Notes under the pieces: model-generated
Seen by the model: only the letters and a program-made list of their open reading frames with translations
Database searches by the model: none
Told to the model about the DNA's origin: nothing
Program-made: the position numbers and the translations under genes
Assembly: GCA_002400415.1 (NCBI GenBank)
Contig: DGQP01000014.1
Coordinates: forward strand, 62,001 to 126,000
Reading direction: 5' to 3'
Source: Chitinophagaceae bacterium UBA4411
Lineage (GTDB): Bacteria > Bacteroidota > Bacteroidia > Chitinophagales > Chitinophagaceae
DNA: 64,000 bases
In this document: positions 16,636 to 25,361 of the stretch, one piece after another
How the letters are laid out: each line of letters begins with the position of its first letter
How positions within the stretch are numbered: position 1 is the first letter of the stretch

Positions 16636-17343
16636 CTATTGTTTTTTGGTTGTATCGGCCGGAATAAAATTTAAGGTCGTTTTTATTTCAGCACAATCTT
16701 TCTGGCCATAAGGGTTGACTGATTGTTCTGTTTTACTGATCCAGTTCCCCGGTTTGTCTTCGCCAAATGCTGTATTGCATTCCTGCCAGTACAATCTGGC
16801 CCGGTCATACCGTACCGTACTCAATAAGGTAAAAAGTTCATTGGATAAGATATTCAGTGAAGCTTTTTTCTCTGCCAGTGAAGGGTCGGCAATAACAGCA
16901 CTGAGTTCTGCTTTTGTATTCTCATACGGTTGCAGGGCTGTTTGCCAGATCAGTGTATCCACTTTCAGTTCGTCAATTTTCAAACTGTCCAGTGCTGTTT
17001 TTAATCCTGCTGCAGATTGGGTAATGCGATTGGTGTCTGCACTCACAAAATCACTGGTAAGCTGATAATAAGCGGTCAATACTTTTTCAAAAGAAAGATT
17101 AAAAGCTTCGCTGTGTTTGCTCACTGTCAGCGGGATAGCTTTTGTATTGCCGCCACCGGAATTGTTTTGATCCGGGAATACATAAAACCGGATCAGCCCA
17201 ATCAACAATAAAAGAACAGCAAAGAGCATGGTAAGACCATTCACTCCTTTTGTTTTCTGTACAAAAACCCGGAGAATGCCCAGTAAAATGATCAGCGCCG
17301 GAAGCAGGATAGACAGTAAGCCAATGATTTTCTTAAAATCCAT
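16636..17343 (-). CDS. Membrane-anchored DUF3347-like protein
   Basis: A 235-residue protein with two N-terminal hydrophobic helices (about 7-27 and 37-57) and a periplasmic helical domain. The domain matches the layout of DUF3347, which occurs alone or behind CusB-type efflux adaptors: VLTAYYQLTSDFVSADTNR, then TLIWQTALQPYENTK, LNILSNELFTLL, and the terminal CNTAFGEDKPGNWIS with VNPYGQKDC. The two late cysteines are kept, but the usual C-P-M copper-like motif reads C-N-T. It lies 16 bases before the TonB receptor start and is surely co-transcribed with it. Confidence 0.7.
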   Translation of the reverse strand: MDFKKIIGLLSILLPALIILLGILRVFVQKTKGVNGLTMLFAVLLLLIGLIRFYVFPDQNNSGGGNTKAIPLTVSKHSEAFNLSFEKVLTAYYQLTSDFVSADTNRITQSAAGLKTALDSLKIDELKVDTLIWQTALQPYENTKAELSAVIADPSLAEKKASLNILSNELFTLLSTVRYDRARLYWQECNTAFGEDKPGNWISKTEQSVNPYGQKDCAEIKTTLNFIPADTTKKQ

Positions 17344-17359
17344 GCAACAAAGTTTCCGG

Positions 17360-17390
17360 CAAAGATAGCCAGGGATTTAAGGATAGAAAG
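17360..17390 (-). promoter_or_regulatory. Predicted promoter of the DUF3347-TonB receptor operon
   Basis: On the minus strand a perfect TATCTTTG (complement of 17360-17367) lies 17 bases before the ATG at 17343. A TTTC (complement of 17386-17389) stands 18 bases further upstream as a likely -33 element. Confidence 0.5.
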
Positions 17391-17432
17391 GATTTGACCG
17401 ATTTCAACAATTTTTTAATGGTTGAATTGGGC

Positions 17433-17440
17433 TAAATTTG
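17433..17440 (+). promoter_or_regulatory. Predicted -7 element of the ABC-F gene
   Basis: A perfect TAAATTTG (TAnnTTTG) lies 19 bases before the ATG at 17459. The -33 region holds only a T-run (17411-17416). This placement rules out a TTG at 17438 as the true start, since it lies inside the element. Confidence 0.5.
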
Positions 17441-17458
17441 CGCTTCATTTTACAAACT

Positions 17459-19453
17459 ATGCTGGCAGGATTTCAAAATGTGACATTCGAATTTGGCGCA
17501 AGGGCAATCGTGGAAGATGCCACCTGGCATATTCAGCCGGGTGAGCGCATCGGGCTGATCGGGTACAACGGCACAGGTAAATCAACCTTATTAAAATTAT
17601 TGGTGGGCGAATACCAGCCTTCTGCCGGCACAGTGGAAAGAAGCCGCTCCACTTCGATCGGGTACCTGCACCAGGACCTGCTGAGTTTTGATACCAATGA
17701 TTCCATTTTACAAGTGGCCCTGGGTGCCTTTGAACGGGTGCTGCAATTGGAAAAAGAAATCGAAGAGATCGGTAAAGAACTGGAGAAGACAGGTGATGAA
17801 AAAACATTGCTTGAATATACTGACCGTTTACATGAATTAGAAACACTGGGCGGTTATAATATCCATCACAAAACGGAAGAAGTGTTGCAGGGTCTTGGTT
17901 TTTCCAATGCGGAACTGCAAAAACCCTATAAACAATTCAGTGGTGGCTGGCGGATGCGGGTCTTGCTGGCCAAGATGATCCTGCAGCAGCCCGACCTGTT
18001 GTTATTAGATGAACCGACCAACCACCTTGATCTTCCTTCTATCGAATGGTTAGAGAAATACCTTTTGCATTACCAGGGCTCGGTGGTGATCGTGAGCCAC
18101 GATAAATACTTCCTGAACCGGATGGTGACCAAGATCGTGGAAGTGTACCAGCAGCAATTGCATATCTATACGGGGAATTATGATTACTATGAAAAGGAAA
18201 AAGCGATCCGGATTGAAATGCAGCAGAAGGCTTACGAGAACCAGCAGGATTATATCCGCCAGAATGAACGACTGATCGAAAGGTTCAGGGCAAAGGCCAG
18301 TAAAGCTGCCATGGCGCAGAGTTTAATGAAGAAGCTGGATAAACTGGAAAGGATTGAAGATGCCGAACTGGTGCGCCCCAATATCCGTATCAATTTCAGG
18401 GTGGATAAAACACCGGGCCGGGTGCTGGTGGAATTGCACAATGTATCCAAAGCTTTTGGTGAGAATGTGATCATTGAAAATTCATCGGTTGAAATTGACC
18501 GGGGTGATAAAATTGCCCTGATCGGTGCTAACGGGAAAGGCAAGTCAACCCTGCTCCGTATAATCGCCGGTGTGGAAAGTTTCACTAATGGTGAACGTAA
18601 GTGGGGACATAATGTGGAAGAAAGTTTCTATGCCCAGCACCAGTTGGAAGCGCTGAATATTAATAATACTATTATTGATGAAATGAAAGAATGCGGCAGC
18701 CAGATGACGGAACTGGAACTGCGGGGCTTGCTGGGTTGTTTTTTATTCAGTGGTGATGATTCGGATAAGAAGATCAAAATTTTAAGTGGTGGTGAAAAAG
18801 CAAGGGTGGCATTGGCAAAGACCATTGTCAGCAAAGCCAATTTCCTGATGCTGGATGAACCGACCAACCACCTGGATATGCACAGCTGCGACCTGCTGAT
18901 CGAAGCCCTGAATAAATACGAAGGCAGTATCATCCTGGTAAGTCACGACCGTTACTTCGTTGCCAAAACTGCGAATAAAATCTGGGAGATTGTGGATCAC
19001 CAGATCAAGGAATTCAAAGGTGGCTATGAAGAATGGGTGGCCTGGAAAGAGAGAATGGCGAAAGCAGAGGCAGAGAGAAAGAAGTTAGAGGCGGGAAGTC
19101 AGAAGCCGGAAAGCAAGACAGCAAAGACCGGGCAAAACTCTTCTTCCCCGGCAGCAGAAAAGAAACAAACTGAAACGACCTCTCCGGCTCCCATCAATAA
19201 AGAGTTCAAAAAAGAACTGCAGAAGCAACAACGCCTTTTTCAGCAATTAGAAGAACGGATCGCTAAGCTGAAAGAGGAGCAGCAAAAACTGGAAGCGGCT
19301 TTATCAGACCCGTCTGTGTATTCCGATAAAACTAAATTCCTCGAAGCAGAAACGGCGTATAAGAAAGCATCGGCTGAACTGGTTTCCCTGAACAGCGACT
19401 ATGAAAAAGCATTTGAGAAGATCGTGGAACTGGAAGAAAAAGCAGCGGGTTAA
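17459..19453 (+). CDS. ABC-F family ATP-binding protein
   Basis: A 664-residue soluble protein with two ATP-binding cassettes and no membrane segments. First cassette: GYNGTGKST (Walker A), SGGWRMRVLLAK (signature), LLLDEPTNHLD. Second: GANGKGKST, LSGGEKARVALAK, LMLDEPTNHLD. The inter-domain linker (about 240-320) is a charged helical arm, and the C-terminus from about 540 is a long low-complexity and coiled-coil tail (KEFKKELQKQQRLFQQLEE). ABC-F proteins act on the ribosome, relieving stalls or giving antibiotic protection; the C-terminal coiled coil resembles Uup. Whether this one is housekeeping or protective cannot be decided. Confidence 0.93.
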   Translation: MLAGFQNVTFEFGARAIVEDATWHIQPGERIGLIGYNGTGKSTLLKLLVGEYQPSAGTVERSRSTSIGYLHQDLLSFDTNDSILQVALGAFERVLQLEKEIEEIGKELEKTGDEKTLLEYTDRLHELETLGGYNIHHKTEEVLQGLGFSNAELQKPYKQFSGGWRMRVLLAKMILQQPDLLLLDEPTNHLDLPSIEWLEKYLLHYQGSVVIVSHDKYFLNRMVTKIVEVYQQQLHIYTGNYDYYEKEKAIRIEMQQKAYENQQDYIRQNERLIERFRAKASKAAMAQSLMKKLDKLERIEDAELVRPNIRINFRVDKTPGRVLVELHNVSKAFGENVIIENSSVEIDRGDKIALIGANGKGKSTLLRIIAGVESFTNGERKWGHNVEESFYAQHQLEALNINNTIIDEMKECGSQMTELELRGLLGCFLFSGDDSDKKIKILSGGEKARVALAKTIVSKANFLMLDEPTNHLDMHSCDLLIEALNKYEGSIILVSHDRYFVAKTANKIWEIVDHQIKEFKGGYEEWVAWKERMAKAEAERKKLEAGSQKPESKTAKTGQNSSSPAAEKKQTETTSPAPINKEFKKELQKQQRLFQQLEERIAKLKEEQQKLEAALSDPSVYSDKTKFLEAETAYKKASAELVSLNSDYEKAFEKIVELEEKAAG

Positions 19454-19511
19454 CAGAATTCTCCTTTCACAAAAAAATCGTAACTTCTTGCTGCATTAAA
19501 CCAACTGCGGC

Positions 19512-21257
19512 ATGAAATCAAGATTATTGCTCCTTACCGTGCTCGCATTTGCGACAGCGGTATTGCTGGCTTTCTCATTTAACGAAAACAGCGATCCTTC
19601 ATTTACAAAAAAAGGTGCCAGCCAATCCGTCAAAAAAAATATTGTTCGTTGCGGGCCCGATTGGGAAGCACTGGCAGATTTTTTAGAAGAAGCGGATATC
19701 CCTCCCATTCCCGGTGCCGGCACCCATCAATGGAAGATCAGTACTGCCAGCGATAGTGCCCAGTTTTATTTTAACCAGGGTATGAATATGTATTATAGCT
19801 TTCACATTATTGAAGCGATGGCTTCTTTTAAGAAAGCAGCAAAATTTGATCCTGGCTGCGCTATGTTATATTGGGCGCAGGCATTGGCCTATGGTCCTAA
19901 TATTAATGATGTTGGTTACGCCGCTTCACCCGATGCGTTAGCAGCCAGTGGCCGGGCCGTTGAATATTGCGGATCCGGCACAGCGAAAGAAAAGATGCTG
20001 ATCAATGCACAACGATACCGTTATTCCGATGATTCCACCGAAAGCAGGGAAAAACTGAACCAGGTCTATGTTGACCTGATGAAAGAATCATATGATCAAT
20101 ATCCCAATGACCCGGATGTGGCAGCTTTATATGCTGATGCACTGATGCTGCAGCATCCCTGGGATCTCTGGAAGACGGATGGCACCCCCAAACCCTGGAC
20201 GCCGCTGATACGATCTGTGCTGGAGAAACTCCTGGTAAAATATCCCAATCATCCCGGTGCCAATCATTATTATATCCATGTGATGGAACCTTCGCCTTAT
20301 TTTGCCAAAGCGATACCGAGCGCCGACAGGCTTGGAAAAATTACTCCCGGTCTGTCCCATACCGTGCATATGCCTTCGCATATTTATTTACGAACCGGCA
20401 GTTACAGTAAAGGAATTGCTGTGAATGAAAATGCAGTCGGCAGTTATCAAAAAGCAACGGGGCTCTACGCACCTGTTGCCGGTAATGATTTCCTCTATGT
20501 CATTCACAACCTGCATATGCAAACCAATAACGCCATGCTGGGAGGATACCGGGCTCAATCCATGACCGCTGCTGAGAAAACGATGAGCAGTATTCCCAAA
20601 GATTACTTAGCCATACCGGCCCCGATGGGATCCTATATACAGTATATCCATAGTACACCCATACTGGTGCATGTCCGGTTTGGCAACTGGCAATCATTAC
20701 TGGATATGCCGCAACCTGCCGCCACACAAGTATTCAGTAACGCCATGTATCACTTTGGAAGGGGAATGGCTTTTGCCGGCACTGCAAAAATCGCGGAAGC
20801 TAAAAATGAACTGGCCCAATTACAGCAACTGATGAAGGACAGCAGCCTGTTCATCCCTCTAAGCCCTTTCTCTCCTGCTATTGACGGGCTGACCATCGCT
20901 GAACAATTATTGAACGGAACGATTGCCCTCAGCGAACAGCAGACCGGCCCGGCGGTTATTGCATTTCAAAAAGCAGTGACCATTGAAGAGAATATGGTGT
21001 ACAATGAACCAAGGGACTGGTTATTGAATCCCAAACATTATTTGGGGAATGCGCTGCTGAAAGCAGGACGTTCTGCAGCAGCAAAAGAAATTTTCCTTGC
21101 TGATCTTAAGAATAATAATGAAAATGGCTGGGCGCTATACGGGGCCTGGCAGGCACTCACGGCAGAAAAAAATAAAACAGAAGCGGACAGAATGCTCTTA
21201 CGTTTCAGGAAGGCATTTTCCAACGCAGATATTAAAATCACCAGTGCGGTCTATTGA
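19512..21257 (+). CDS. Secreted tetratricopeptide-repeat protein
   Basis: A 581-residue protein with a signal peptide or N-terminal anchor (SRLLLLTVLAFATAVLLAF) and several degenerate TPRs (QFYFNQGMNMYYSFHIIEAM, WALYGAWQAL and others). A conspicuous conserved-looking centre contains HYYIHVMEPSPYF and HTVHMPSHIYLRTG, rich in histidine, which could bind metal; this goes beyond ordinary TPRs. Proteins with this pattern are found in Bacteroidota as unnamed TPR proteins, and their function is not established. The gene ends directly against the convergent formimidoylglutamase gene. Confidence 0.8.
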   Translation: MKSRLLLLTVLAFATAVLLAFSFNENSDPSFTKKGASQSVKKNIVRCGPDWEALADFLEEADIPPIPGAGTHQWKISTASDSAQFYFNQGMNMYYSFHIIEAMASFKKAAKFDPGCAMLYWAQALAYGPNINDVGYAASPDALAASGRAVEYCGSGTAKEKMLINAQRYRYSDDSTESREKLNQVYVDLMKESYDQYPNDPDVAALYADALMLQHPWDLWKTDGTPKPWTPLIRSVLEKLLVKYPNHPGANHYYIHVMEPSPYFAKAIPSADRLGKITPGLSHTVHMPSHIYLRTGSYSKGIAVNENAVGSYQKATGLYAPVAGNDFLYVIHNLHMQTNNAMLGGYRAQSMTAAEKTMSSIPKDYLAIPAPMGSYIQYIHSTPILVHVRFGNWQSLLDMPQPAATQVFSNAMYHFGRGMAFAGTAKIAEAKNELAQLQQLMKDSSLFIPLSPFSPAIDGLTIAEQLLNGTIALSEQQTGPAVIAFQKAVTIEENMVYNEPRDWLLNPKHYLGNALLKAGRSAAAKEIFLADLKNNNENGWALYGAWQALTAEKNKTEADRMLLRFRKAFSNADIKITSAVY

Positions 21258-22358
21258 TTATACAGAAAGGGCTTTGATAAAATCACTCACTAAATAACTG
21301 ATCAGTTTGCCACTGGTGGCGTCAGTTCTTCCGTCTGATAATCTTGTAGCGCCTTCGCAAATATGCAGGTAAGCAGGCTTGGCATCTGCTGCCGCAAACG
21401 CAATATATTTTCTTGCATGAACCGGGCTGATACCCACCGGTGTCATCGCACTGCTGAGTGTGTTCTGGATGGCATCCAGGTCAAGGTCAATACCGGTCAG
21501 TGTGTCCTCGGTAAAACCGGTGGCATGTGCCACAGCCTGTAAGAAGGTCCGTTTCTCGTGTATAAAAATGTCTTCGAAGGTAATGCAGTCAATAAAAGGA
21601 TTGTTCACAATATCAATCCAGACATTCTGTGGCAGATAATTTTCGTGCAGGCCCACCACACAGTATTTCTGTAAATAACCATCTTCTTCGGCATAGCGGA
21701 AAGCATTGCCGCTGTGTCTTCCTTCCATCGGGCGGTAATCAGCATGCGCATCCAGGTTGATGCAGTTGATCTGTGCTAATGGAGTTACCCCGGCTTTATG
21801 CCATCCTTTGGCAGCTCCTTTGATCAGCGGGTAAGAATTATTATGCCCGCCGCCCACCACAATGGGAATCTTCTTCAGTGAAGTAATGATCTTAACCAGT
21901 GTCTCCACTTCATCGTCCACGGTATGCAAAGCATGGCGGTATGCTTCTATTTTTTCATCCTCGCTCCGGGCAGTGGTATCGATCAGGTACTGAATATCGC
22001 CGAAGTCAAAATGACCGGCGAGCAATACATCGCCTCCATCAAAAAAATCACTGCTCTGCACATTTAAAAAACTCTGGAGAAAAGGTATCCATAAAGTGTC
22101 TGCCCCGCCGAGGCCAAAATTGCCTTTGGCTCCTAAATCTTCCGGTATACCCAACAGGACATATTTTGCTGCCGAACCAGCGAGTGATACTTCAATCGCC
22201 GCAGGATCATTAATGACCTGCAACCGTTCCCCGATTTTGGTTTCAAACCGGCGGATACGTGTCAGCGATAATATATCCTGCTTGTTATAAATCTTCAGGT
22301 GCTGCATCGCATTTGGTTTCGGTTCTCCGGCAGGAACCTTAGTTTCCAATTTTTCCAT
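21258..22358 (-). CDS. hutG: Formimidoylglutamase (arginase/ureohydrolase family)
   Basis: A 366-residue ureohydrolase. The three Mn-binding motifs are intact: VVGGGHNNSYP, INLDAHADYR and GIDLDLDAI. In histidine breakdown this enzyme splits N-formimidoyl-glutamate to glutamate and formamide. It lies directly downstream of ftcD, whose product handles the same substrate by another route, so the pair offers two ways to use it. The ATG at 22358 overlaps the end of ftcD by 20 bases; a second ATG at 22307 (MQHLKIYNKQD) starts where family alignments usually begin and could be the true start. Confidence 0.85.
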   Translation of the reverse strand: MEKLETKVPAGEPKPNAMQHLKIYNKQDILSLTRIRRFETKIGERLQVINDPAAIEVSLAGSAAKYVLLGIPEDLGAKGNFGLGGADTLWIPFLQSFLNVQSSDFFDGGDVLLAGHFDFGDIQYLIDTTARSEDEKIEAYRHALHTVDDEVETLVKIITSLKKIPIVVGGGHNNSYPLIKGAAKGWHKAGVTPLAQINCINLDAHADYRPMEGRHSGNAFRYAEEDGYLQKYCVVGLHENYLPQNVWIDIVNNPFIDCITFEDIFIHEKRTFLQAVAHATGFTEDTLTGIDLDLDAIQNTLSSAMTPVGISPVHARKYIAFAAADAKPAYLHICEGATRLSDGRTDATSGKLISYLVSDFIKALSV

Positions 22359-23994
22359 TGACAACGTTTAAAATTTCGGATTCTAAAGCTATGGCTTTGT
22401 TCTCAATTTCCCTTCCGCGGCTGAGGATGTCCGTCACAAATTCTTTGTCATCGTAACCGGCTGCATTGATCCGTACATTCAGAAACGCCCCCATCACCGC
22501 ACTTCTTGCGCAGAGTGCACCGACCCCGGCATCCGATACCGAATTCGGGTTGCCAGTTTCGGCCATCGCCTTAATAACTTCCATACTCTCATATGCCATT
22601 TGCATTACTTTGAACGGTATCTCAATAGCAAACTTCGTGGCTTCCCGGATGGCTTTGGTACGGGCTGCTTTTTCCGCATCTGTTGATTTGGGCAGGCTAA
22701 AGGCCGTCATGATCTGGTTAAAAGCAATGGTATCCTGGTCAACCAACCGGAGCAATTCCGTCTTGTATTGTTCTCCTTTTTCGGCCCAATTGCTGAATTC
22801 TTCCCATCGTTCATCCCAGCCTCTTTTGTGAGAAGAAAGGTTGGCCACCATGGTGGCTAAGGCAGCCCCCAGTGAGCCAATATAAGCAGCGATTGAACCA
22901 CCTCCCGGCGCCGGGCTTTCGCTGGCTGTCTCATCGGCGAAAGCACTTAACTCCATGCTTACTAATTTGCTGGCTGACTTATCTGCTAATAAATATTCGA
23001 TAATTCTTTCTTCAGGTTTAAAGGGCCCCAGCTCATCAAGTCCCATGGATTTCACAGCGATCTTAACCAGTTCTTTCTCCGAAACACCGGTAGACCGCTG
23101 CTGCTTTTTGAGAAAATATTTGCCCGCATCGGTCAGCGATTTCAACGGCACTAAACCAACCAGTTCGCTGCCGGTCACCCGAATGCCACGGGCATCCGCT
23201 TTTTTACAAACCTCGTCAAAAGCGATATGCACCGGGGTGATATTGATATTCGTAAGGTTCATTGATATCTGGGCAATGCCGTATTCTTCAATATACCAGC
23301 CAATCGCTTTTACGGATTTCAACGTGCCGGGAACAGTTTCTGATTCGCCATTTTCCTTTTTCAGTTTCCTTCCCGCTTCCCGTACATCAAAAGCAATGGC
23401 ATTGGCTCTTCTTGTGGAAGTGGTATTGAGGTTGATATTATAAGCAACAAGAAAATCCCTGGCACCAATCACGGTACCTCCTCTTTTGGCATCAAATTCA
23501 GCAGGACCAAAATCAGGTTTCCATTCCGGTTGTTTGATTTTTTTGAAAAAGCCTTCGTATTCACCGGCACGGATTACCGACAGGTTGCTTCTTTCTTTAT
23601 TGGGTTGTGCCGCTTCATAGAGGTAAACCGGTAGAGCTAACTCTTCTCCCACCCGTTTGGCAAGGCGCTGTGCAAATGCTGCCGTCTCTTCCATGGAGAT
23701 ATTGGCAATGGGGATCAGCGGACATACATCGGTGGCACCCATCCTCGGGTGTTCACCTTTGTGTTTACTCATGTCAATGAGTTCGCCGGCTTTTTTGATC
23801 GCAAGAAAAGCGGCTTCAATCACGGCTTCCGGATGACCGACAAAAGTGACCACCGTCCTGTTGGTGGCTTTGCCCGGGTCCACGTTCAGGAGACGCACAC
23901 CTTCCACAGTTTCTATCTGGTCGGTGATCTGTTTAATAATGTTCAGGTCATTGCCTTCGCTGAAATTGGGAACGCATTCGATAATGGGTTGCAT
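22339..23994 (-). CDS. ftcD: Bifunctional glutamate formimidoyltransferase/formimidoyl-THF cyclodeaminase
   Basis: A 551-residue fusion. Residues 1-320 form the formimidoyltransferase (IIECVPNFSEGNDL, HKGEHPRMGATDVCPL, RAGEYEGFF), which moves the formimidoyl group from formimidoyl-glutamate to tetrahydrofolate. Residues 345-551 form the all-helical cyclodeaminase (SESPAPGGGSIAAYIGSLGA, NPNSVSDAGVGALCARSAV), which yields methenyl-THF and ammonia. The two-domain form is the one known from animals and several bacterial phyla. It is transcribed first in a two-gene unit with hutG and links histidine degradation to one-carbon metabolism. Confidence 0.93.
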   Translation of the reverse strand: MQPIIECVPNFSEGNDLNIIKQITDQIETVEGVRLLNVDPGKATNRTVVTFVGHPEAVIEAAFLAIKKAGELIDMSKHKGEHPRMGATDVCPLIPIANISMEETAAFAQRLAKRVGEELALPVYLYEAAQPNKERSNLSVIRAGEYEGFFKKIKQPEWKPDFGPAEFDAKRGGTVIGARDFLVAYNINLNTTSTRRANAIAFDVREAGRKLKKENGESETVPGTLKSVKAIGWYIEEYGIAQISMNLTNINITPVHIAFDEVCKKADARGIRVTGSELVGLVPLKSLTDAGKYFLKKQQRSTGVSEKELVKIAVKSMGLDELGPFKPEERIIEYLLADKSASKLVSMELSAFADETASESPAPGGGSIAAYIGSLGAALATMVANLSSHKRGWDERWEEFSNWAEKGEQYKTELLRLVDQDTIAFNQIMTAFSLPKSTDAEKAARTKAIREATKFAIEIPFKVMQMAYESMEVIKAMAETGNPNSVSDAGVGALCARSAVMGAFLNVRINAAGYDDKEFVTDILSRGREIENKAIALESEILNVVNGKIGN

Positions 23995-24061
23995 GCAAGC
24001 GGTTTTGCCGCTAAGTTATTGTTTGTGCCTGTGTTTGGACGCTGATGGTCCCGGTATTTTT

Positions 24062-24078
24062 GCCACGAAGGCACAAAG
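24062..24078 (+). repeat. CACGAAGG-type intergenic repeat unit
   Basis: The 17-base stretch GCCACGAAGGCACAAAG consists of two tandem degenerate 8-mers. It lies in the 291-base space upstream of ftcD. Similar units occur between genes in many environmental bacteria (recollection, not searched). Only one copy is seen here. Confidence 0.4.
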
Positions 24079-24245
24079 AGCTTAACCCGGGAAGCCCGGC
24101 CCGGCTTAATTTTCACTGCCGGGAAGGCAATAAAAGTCTTTGCTGTCTGTTTATAAAAAATAAGGTCATTGATTTTTTCCCGAAAACTCCGTACTCTTGT
24201 CCTATCGCAGTACTCAGCTGCACGATTGCTCCGCTCCCCTCTGGA

Positions 24246-24285
24246 AACCTGATCGAAACCATTTTCGAAAACTAAAAATCAGGTT
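24246..24285 (+). promoter_or_regulatory. Start-codon-adjacent hairpin of the 36-aa gene
   Basis: AACCTGAT at 24246-24253 is perfectly complementary to ATCAGGTT at 24278-24285, which touches the ATG at 24286. The right arm contains the only Shine-Dalgarno-like AGG, so folding of the RNA (24-nt loop, itself containing TTTCGAAA) would hide the ribosome-binding site. Confidence 0.45.
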
Positions 24286-24396
24286 ATGAAAAAAATCAAC
24301 TCTCTTTTGCACAATGTGAACGTACAGGGAAATCTGATCGTTGGGACAATTTTTGCCCTGCTCGCAATAGTGCTGATTCTTACCTGGGGCAGATAA
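24286..24396 (+). CDS. Small one-helix membrane protein (36 aa)
   Basis: A 36-residue protein: a basic/polar start (MKKINSLLHNVNVQGN) followed by one hydrophobic helix (LIVGTIFALLAIVLILTW) and a terminal GR. It is preceded by a potential hairpin at the start codon and followed by a terminator-like hairpin at 24451-24480, which together support a real gene. The orientation is divergent from ftcD. No family is recognised; the N-in/C-out single helix is like that of many small stress or regulatory membrane peptides. Confidence 0.55.
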   Translation: MKKINSLLHNVNVQGNLIVGTIFALLAIVLILTWGR

Positions 24397-24450
24397 TTTT
24401 CCCTGTAACACAACTTCATTATAGCTGCACGGTTTGTGACAGCTACCGGT

Positions 24451-24480
24451 AAGGCTATTTCAAAAAAAGATAGCCTTTTC
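24451..24480 (+). terminator. Hairpin terminator after the 36-aa gene
   Basis: An 8-bp stem (24451-24458 with 24470-24477) with an 11-nt A-rich loop, followed by a T-rich stretch. It lies 54 bases after the stop codon. Confidence 0.6.
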
Positions 24481-24499
24481 ATTTTTGTAAACCGGGTAA

Positions 24500-24853
24500 T
24501 TATAAGGAACCAGTGTACCGTGTCCAGCGGCCTTTTTTCAGTATCTCAATGGTGGGAGACAATATATGCTTTGTATCGGCTTCCCTGCCCTGGCGGATTC
24601 CTTCTGCAGCCGGTTCGTTATTCAATCCTTTTACGGTAGTTACCACGCCGGTTATTTTGATCTTTTTTCCCTGTAGTTGCCTTGCCTGTTCCCGGGGGAT
24701 GTTTACCACGTAGTGATTTAAATAAAATCCGTCTTTACCGGCCCTGGTTGTATCCATTTTAGCAGTAAAGCTGACCATTGACATATTGTCTGAAGTTTGC
24801 GAAAAGCCGGCGAAGCTGAAAAAGATAAATGCGGGGATAAGGAGTTGTTTCAT
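24500..24853 (-). CDS. Unknown small secreted protein, OB-fold-like
   Basis: A 117-residue protein with a signal peptide (MKQLLIPAFIFFSFAGFSQ). The mature part has a run of beta-strands, including GKKIKITGVVTTVKGL and ILKKGRWTRY, which suggests a small barrel of the OB type, as in periplasmic BOF/YgiW-like proteins. That assignment is only by pattern. It lies alone, between the 36-aa gene's terminator and a small lipoprotein gene, and no partner suggests a role. Confidence 0.65.
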   Translation of the reverse strand: MKQLLIPAFIFFSFAGFSQTSDNMSMVSFTAKMDTTRAGKDGFYLNHYVVNIPREQARQLQGKKIKITGVVTTVKGLNNEPAAEGIRQGREADTKHILSPTIEILKKGRWTRYTGSL

Positions 24854-24910
24854 GTGTTCTAAGATAATGAAAATAGTATTAGCAGGAAGAAGCCGGTACT
24901 CCCGGCGGGG

Positions 24911-25111
24911 CTATTGGTACTGGTAAAAACTTACCAGGGCATAGAAATAAATGAATCCTCCGTGCAGGCAGGGCATTGCCGGGTGCTGCAAAACTTTATT
25001 ATCCTGTTCCTGCTGTTGTTTACACGAACCCATGCTCAACAGTATGCTGAAAAGAATAATGACGCCAGGTATTTTGGGGAAACGATGATGATCTCTTTTC
25101 ATATCCTGCAT
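24911..25111 (-). CDS. Putative small lipoprotein
   Basis: A 66-residue reading frame with a convincing lipoprotein signal: HHRFPKIPGVIILFSILLSMGSCKQQ, where the Cys is the lipid-anchored residue (split here, the hydrophobic part is IPGVIILFSILLSMGSC). The mature part is about 35 residues with one further Cys. It lies 40 bases downstream of the XRE regulator gene in the same direction and may be the third gene of that unit. An ATG at 25102 is equally possible as the start. Confidence 0.45.
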   Translation of the reverse strand: MQDMKRDHHRFPKIPGVIILFSILLSMGSCKQQQEQDNKVLQHPAMPCLHGGFIYFYALVSFYQYQ

Positions 25112-25151
25112 AGAAATGGGGGTTTGCTACATACAAGGACAATAGGAAGCA

Positions 25152-25358
25152 CTATTTTTTGGAATACTCCAGTATATCTCCTGGCTGGCAATCCAGCACT
25201 TTACAAATAGCTTCAAGGGTACTGAAGCGGATGGCTTTTGCTTTCCCGGTTTTGAGTATGGATAGGTTAGCCAGGGTCAGGTCCACTTTTTCCGACAGCT
25301 CATTCAGCGACATTTTTCGTTTGGCCATCATCACATCCAGGTTTACGATTATGGGCAT
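25152..25358 (-). CDS. XRE-family helix-turn-helix regulator (YozG-like)
   Basis: A 68-residue protein made of a single Cro/C1-type DNA-binding domain: MAKRKMSLNELSEKVDL, the turn LTLANLSILKTGKAKAIR (recognition helix) and STLEAICKVLDCQPGDILEY, the usual end of the five-helix bundle. This short type is nearly always found beside a DUF2975 membrane protein, as here with a 3-base gap. It probably controls its own operon by binding the palindrome at 25954-25980 (inference). Confidence 0.88.
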   Translation of the reverse strand: MPIIVNLDVMMAKRKMSLNELSEKVDLTLANLSILKTGKAKAIRFSTLEAICKVLDCQPGDILEYSKK

Positions 25359-25361
25359 GGC

